A stretch of DNA of 64,000 nt from positions 1 to 64,000 of the forward strand of contig NZ_MLHG01000020.1 of the NCBI RefSeq assembly GCF_001998825.1. The letters run 5' to 3'. Positions 60,548 through 64,000 of this stretch are shown piece by piece (the stretch's first letter is position 1; the number at the start of each line of letters is the position of its first letter). Source of the DNA: Rodentibacter mrazii (GTDB taxonomy: Bacteria > Pseudomonadota > Gammaproteobacteria > Enterobacterales > Pasteurellaceae). The notes under the pieces were generated by a model. The model worked only from the letters and a program-made list of their open reading frames with translations, searched no databases and was not told the DNA's origin. The translations under genes and the position numbers were made by a program.

Positions 60548-62548
60548 ATGCCTCATTCAAATTTAAAAGAACTCACGTTTCGTGGGATAATTCTCGGGGC
60601 GTTAATTACGGTGATTTTCACCGCATCTAACGTCTATTTGGGATTAAAAGTCGGAATGACTTTTGCCTCTTCCATTCCTGCCGCTGTGATTTCTATGGCG
60701 GTGTTAAAATTCTTTAAAGATTCCAGTATCTTAGAAAATAACATGGTGCAAACCCAGGCTTCTGCTGCCGGCACTTTATCTTCTGTTATCTTCGTTTTAC
60801 CGGGTTTGTTAATGATGGGTTACTGGAACGATTTTCCATTTTGGCAAACCATGTTAATTTGCGCTTCCGGTGGAACATTAGGCGTATTATTTACAATTCC
60901 ACTACGTCGCGCGATGGTCGTGAATAGTGATTTACCTTATCCTGAAGGCGTGGCCGCTGCTGAAATTTTAAAGGCGGGAAATCATGATAAAGGTGATACA
61001 GGAGTAAAGGACATTGCTTATGGTGGTTTATTAGCCGGTGTTGTCGCATTTTTAACCAATGGTTTACGTGTCATGGCGGATGGTGCGAGTGCATGGATTC
61101 AAACTAGTAAAGCCGCTTTCCAATTACCAATGGGATTCTCTCTTGCATTATTGGGTGCAGGTTATTTGATTGGTATTGTAGGCGGTATCGCTATGTTGGT
61201 TGGTTTGGTGCTGACTTGGGGAGTAGCGGTTCCGTTCTTTACCATGTCAGGTGATATGCCGACAGATATGGGATTAATCGACTTTGCCATGAGTACATGG
61301 AAAACCAAAGTTCGCTTTATTGGTGTAGGGACGATCGGTATTGCCGCAATCTGGACATTATTGGTTTTAATGAAACCTATGGTAGAAGGCATGGTGCATT
61401 CGTTCCGTATGTTGAAAAGCGGTCAATCAGAATCGGAGCATCGTATTGATATTGATCTCTCACCAAAAACCATGATTTATATCCTTATTGCTACTGTGGT
61501 ATTGATCGTAATTTCATTACATCACTTTATTGCGGCAGCACCTATTTCACCGGAGCTTTCTATTTTATTGGTGGTGGTTTGTACTTTCTTAGCGGTATTT
61601 ATCGGCTTTTTTGTGGCTGCCGCTTCCGGTTATATGGCTGGGTTAGTGGGGTCATCATCGAGTCCGATTTCCGGTATCGGGATTATTTCAGTGATTGTGA
61701 TTTCTCTCGCATTGGTTTCTATTGGTAATGCTACGGGACTATTTGAAACGGCAGATGGTCAGAAATTTTTAACCGCACTGACGCTCTTTACCGCATCTAT
61801 TGTCCTCACCACCGCGACGATTTCTAACGATAACTTACAGGATTTAAAAACCGGTTTATTAGTTGAAGCCACGCCGTGGCGTCAGCAAGTGGCATTGATT
61901 ATCGGCTGTTTTGTCGGTGCATTGGTGATTGCGCCGGTATTGGAAATTTTATATCACGCTTACGGTTTCAGCGGTGCGTTGCCACGTCCTGATATGGATC
62001 CAACCCAAGCACTTTCCGCGCCACAAGCTACGATTATGACGACGATCTCGCAAGGTATTTTTACTAATAAATTAGAATGGACGTATATCTTAACCGGCGT
62101 AGGTTTAGGTGCGGTGTTAATTATTATTGATGCCTTCTTGAAAAAAGTGAGTAATAAAACCTTTGCATTACCGGTATTAGCGGTAGGGATTGGTATTTAT
62201 TTACCGCCGTCTATTAATACACCGATTGTTGTTGGGGCATTCTTAGCCTGGTTCATTAATCGCCATATTGCAAACTATGCGGCACGCACCGGCGATAAAC
62301 AAATCTCGGCTAAAGCAGAACGTTTTGGTACGCTTTTCTCGGCAGGATTGATCGTGGGTGAAAGTCTCATGGGAGTGATTCTCGCCTTTGTTATTGCGGC
62401 TTCCGTCACATCCGGCGGTTCTGAAGCACCATTGGCGCTTAACCTTGAAAATTGGGGTAGCATTAGTGAAATATTAGGTTTAACGGTATTTATTGCCGGG
62501 ATCATTATTTTTGCTTCTCGTGTATTACGTGCGAAAAAATCTGATTAA
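60548..62548 (+). CDS. OPT-family oligopeptide transporter
   Basis: 666 residues, about 14-16 membrane helices. It begins NLKELTFRGIILGALITVIFTASNVYLGLKVG, and includes YPEGVAAAEILKAG and GSSSSPISGIGIIS, family signatures of bacterial OPT (OppT/YgaP-like) transporters of peptides or metal-chelates. Substrate not assignable. It starts the H. influenzae-like block OPT-small protein-cysQ-zwf. GGGAAAAATT precedes the start. Confidence 0.92.
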   Translation: MPHSNLKELTFRGIILGALITVIFTASNVYLGLKVGMTFASSIPAAVISMAVLKFFKDSSILENNMVQTQASAAGTLSSVIFVLPGLLMMGYWNDFPFWQTMLICASGGTLGVLFTIPLRRAMVVNSDLPYPEGVAAAEILKAGNHDKGDTGVKDIAYGGLLAGVVAFLTNGLRVMADGASAWIQTSKAAFQLPMGFSLALLGAGYLIGIVGGIAMLVGLVLTWGVAVPFFTMSGDMPTDMGLIDFAMSTWKTKVRFIGVGTIGIAAIWTLLVLMKPMVEGMVHSFRMLKSGQSESEHRIDIDLSPKTMIYILIATVVLIVISLHHFIAAAPISPELSILLVVVCTFLAVFIGFFVAAASGYMAGLVGSSSSPISGIGIISVIVISLALVSIGNATGLFETADGQKFLTALTLFTASIVLTTATISNDNLQDLKTGLLVEATPWRQQVALIIGCFVGALVIAPVLEILYHAYGFSGALPRPDMDPTQALSAPQATIMTTISQGIFTNKLEWTYILTGVGLGAVLIIIDAFLKKVSNKTFALPVLAVGIGIYLPPSINTPIVVGAFLAWFINRHIANYAARTGDKQISAKAERFGTLFSAGLIVGESLMGVILAFVIAASVTSGGSEAPLALNLENWGSISEILGLTVFIAGIIIFASRVLRAKKSD

Positions 62549-62566
62549 TCCTTAAAATTCCTTTAA

Positions 62567-62598
62567 AATAGGCTATCTTTTCCGATAGCCTATTTTTT
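62567..62598 (+). terminator. Terminator abutting the next start codon
   Basis: AATAGGCTATC pairs with GATAGCCTATT around TTTTCC, then TTTTT and immediately the ATG of the next gene at 62599. It ends the OPT transcript and leaves no room for a Shine-Dalgarno of the following gene. Confidence 0.88.
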
Positions 62599-63012
62599 AT
62601 GAAACCTTATCTTAAAGCATTAATTTTATTTCCTCTCCTTTCACAAGGATTGGTGACCGCACTATTTTGGTTGTTAGGAGCGGATTTAGAGCCGACACCA
62701 TTTAGTCGATATTTTACGGTTGCATTTTTCCTTGCGACTATTCCGGCTTTTCTGATTGCCCTAGTTGCCGCAAGGTTTCGCTATATTCGTCATAATATTG
62801 CAGCCATCGTATTATGTTCATCATTGATTAGTGTTTTTTATTGTAATATCGCCTCCTATTTCTATTCATTGTTTATGAGCGAGCAGGGCGCTTCATTTTG
62901 GCAATGGCTTACCGAAGGCGGTTTAACATTAGGAATATTAAGCGCTTGCGGTATGGTATTTTATGCCTTATTTGTATTGCCATGGCTATTGCCTAAAACA
63001 AAATCATCATGA
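62599..63012 (+). CDS. Small inner-membrane protein
   Basis: 137 residues, four predicted membrane helices (LKALILFPLLSQGLVTALFWLLG, YFTVAFFLATIPAFLIALVAARF, IAAIVLCSSLISVFYCNIASYFYSLF, LTLGILSACGMVFYALFVLPWLL). Conserved at this position upstream of cysQ in Haemophilus. Function unknown. The only good start directly follows a terminator T-run with no visible SD. Confidence 0.75.
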   Translation: MKPYLKALILFPLLSQGLVTALFWLLGADLEPTPFSRYFTVAFFLATIPAFLIALVAARFRYIRHNIAAIVLCSSLISVFYCNIASYFYSLFMSEQGASFWQWLTEGGLTLGILSACGMVFYALFVLPWLLPKTKSS

Positions 63013-63042
63013 TGATAATCAAAAATTTTGTAGGGAGGTTTT

Positions 63043-63867
63043 ATGTTGCCACTCAATGAACATTTACTGAATCAAGTTCTATTGATTGCTTACCAAGCCG
63101 GTAAGCATCTACAACGTTTTTATCAGCAGCATATTGATGTACAAATTAAAGAAGATAATACACCGGTCACCGAAGCGGATCTTTTCGTCAGTCAATTTTT
63201 AACGGAAAAACTGACCGCACTTTTCCCCCAAACGCCGGTGCTTTCCGAAGAAAACTGCCATATTCCTTTTGAGGAACGCCAAACCTGGAAAGAATATTGG
63301 CTCATCGATCCTCTCGATGGCACGCAACAATTTATTAATCGCACCGAGCAATTTTCCGTTTTAATCACTCTAGTCCGTAACAATAAACCCGTGTTAAGCG
63401 TTATCCATGCACCGATTTTATCTCTCACTTATTATGCGATGGAGGATTTTGGTGCGTTTAAAAAACAGGGTGAACAAGTCAAAAAATTGGCTAAAAACAC
63501 CACAGATTTTAACCGCACTTCTTGTTCCCCAATATTACGCATTGCAGTGGGAGCAACGACCTCGCAGGAAAAAGTGCGGTCAATTTTACCGAAAGATTTG
63601 CCTTGTGAATTTGTTGTGATGGGGTCGAGCAGTTTAAAAAGCGGTTTAGTGGCGGAAGGTATTGTAGATTGCTATGTCCGTTTGGGGCAAACCGGCGAAT
63701 GGGATACAGCAGGGGCGGAAGTGTTATTGGGGGAAACGAACGGGCAAATTTTTGATCCGCAATTTGCACCGTTGACGTACAACCAACGTGAAACCTTAAT
63801 TAATCCAGCTTTTGTGATGGTGGCGGATAAATCAATAAATTGGACATCTATCTTTCGATTTAATTGA
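63043..63867 (+). CDS. cysQ: 3'(2'),5'-bisphosphate nucleotidase CysQ
   Basis: 274 residues, inositol monophosphatase-like superfamily. Metal-binding EE in LSEENCHI and DPLDGTQQFINR, and WDTAGAEVLL. It recycles PAP from sulfate activation. GGAGG precedes the ATG. Three internal uptake signals. Confidence 0.95.
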   Translation: MLPLNEHLLNQVLLIAYQAGKHLQRFYQQHIDVQIKEDNTPVTEADLFVSQFLTEKLTALFPQTPVLSEENCHIPFEERQTWKEYWLIDPLDGTQQFINRTEQFSVLITLVRNNKPVLSVIHAPILSLTYYAMEDFGAFKKQGEQVKKLAKNTTDFNRTSCSPILRIAVGATTSQEKVRSILPKDLPCEFVVMGSSSLKSGLVAEGIVDCYVRLGQTGEWDTAGAEVLLGETNGQIFDPQFAPLTYNQRETLINPAFVMVADKSINWTSIFRFN

Positions 63868-63934
63868 TTGGTTAGAGGAGGAATTTTCGTTAGAATAGCC
63901 CGTCATTTCACTCGGTATTTTTATAAGGATAATT

Positions 63935-64000
63935 ATGCAAACTGAGAACAGCTGTATCGTCATTTTTGGCGCATCCGGTGATTTAACCCACCGAAAACTC
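63935..64000 (+). CDS. zwf: Glucose-6-phosphate 1-dehydrogenase, N-terminal fragment
   Basis: First 22 codons before the window ends. The Rossmann start [16 protein letters not shown] is diagnostic of Zwf, the first enzyme of the oxidative pentose phosphate pathway. AAGGATAATT precedes the ATG. It follows cysQ as in H. influenzae. Confidence 0.9.
   Translation, partial: MQTENSCIVIFGASGDLTHRKL

Noticed and set aside
1-64000. CRISPR arrays, insertion sequences and integrases.
   Set aside because: No regularly spaced direct repeats, no transposase-like proteins and no att-type repeats were seen in reading the window.

Overview
The window comes from a Pasteurellaceae chromosome, most likely the Haemophilus/Aggregatibacter branch. 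The Haemophilus-type DNA uptake signal AAGTGCGGT occurs more than 40 times in one orientation or the other. The comABCDEF operon with a CRP-S (Sxy-dependent) site, the protein D-like lipoprotein GlpQ, and gene neighbourhoods such as lysA/cyaY, OPT transporter-cysQ-zwf and mrcA-comA all fit Haemophilus gene order. The exact species cannot be fixed from sequence reading alone.

Layout. 0-0.4 kb: the end of an rRNA operon with two 5S copies, then tRNA-Asp and tRNA-Trp. 0.4-8 kb: mazG, deoC, a membrane-anchored thioredoxin-like protein, the LPS inner-core genes hldD-waaF-waaC, a porin and hslO. 8-19 kb: rlmJ and mrcA on the minus strand, the divergent competence operon comABCDEF with nfuA, then comM and engB. 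19.2-29.2 kb: a complete glycerol/glycerol-3-phosphate regulon (glpK, glpF, glpQ, glpT, glpABC) with four CRP-type sites in its two divergent intergenic regions. 29.2-33.4 kb: recQ, cyaY, a 38-residue LptM-type lipoprotein, lysA and a small lipoprotein.

33.5-59.4 kb is the accessory highlight: a hybrid aryl polyene (APE) plus dialkylresorcinol (DAR) biosynthetic locus, the combination that makes flexirubin-type pigments. A plus-strand operon of 19 tightly packed genes (33526-49913) encodes a type II polyketide machine: two ACPs, two AMP-ligases (one fused to a dehydratase), ketosynthases with a chain-length factor, ketoreductase and dehydratase. It also encodes acyltransferases, a glycosyltransferase, a thioesterase, LolA-like and lipoprotein factors, an MMPL exporter and a flavin halogenase-like oxidoreductase. 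Facing it on the minus strand (59357-49943) is a DAR arm: darA, darB, a conserved 131-residue protein, a BtrH-like protein, an ABC ATPase and permease, an ACP, a ketosynthase and a ketosynthase-like partner. I infer that the APE acyl chain made by the plus-strand operon is joined to a dialkylresorcinol made by the minus-strand genes and placed in the outer membrane. The DAR arm is interrupted twice: by a regulator/outer-membrane-protein/lipoprotein module (53.1-54.8 kb) and by a decayed RhuM-family fragment (56.65-56.9 kb).

59.4-64 kb returns to core genes: hslR, nudE, an OPT-family transporter, a small membrane protein, cysQ and the first 22 codons of zwf, which runs off the window end.
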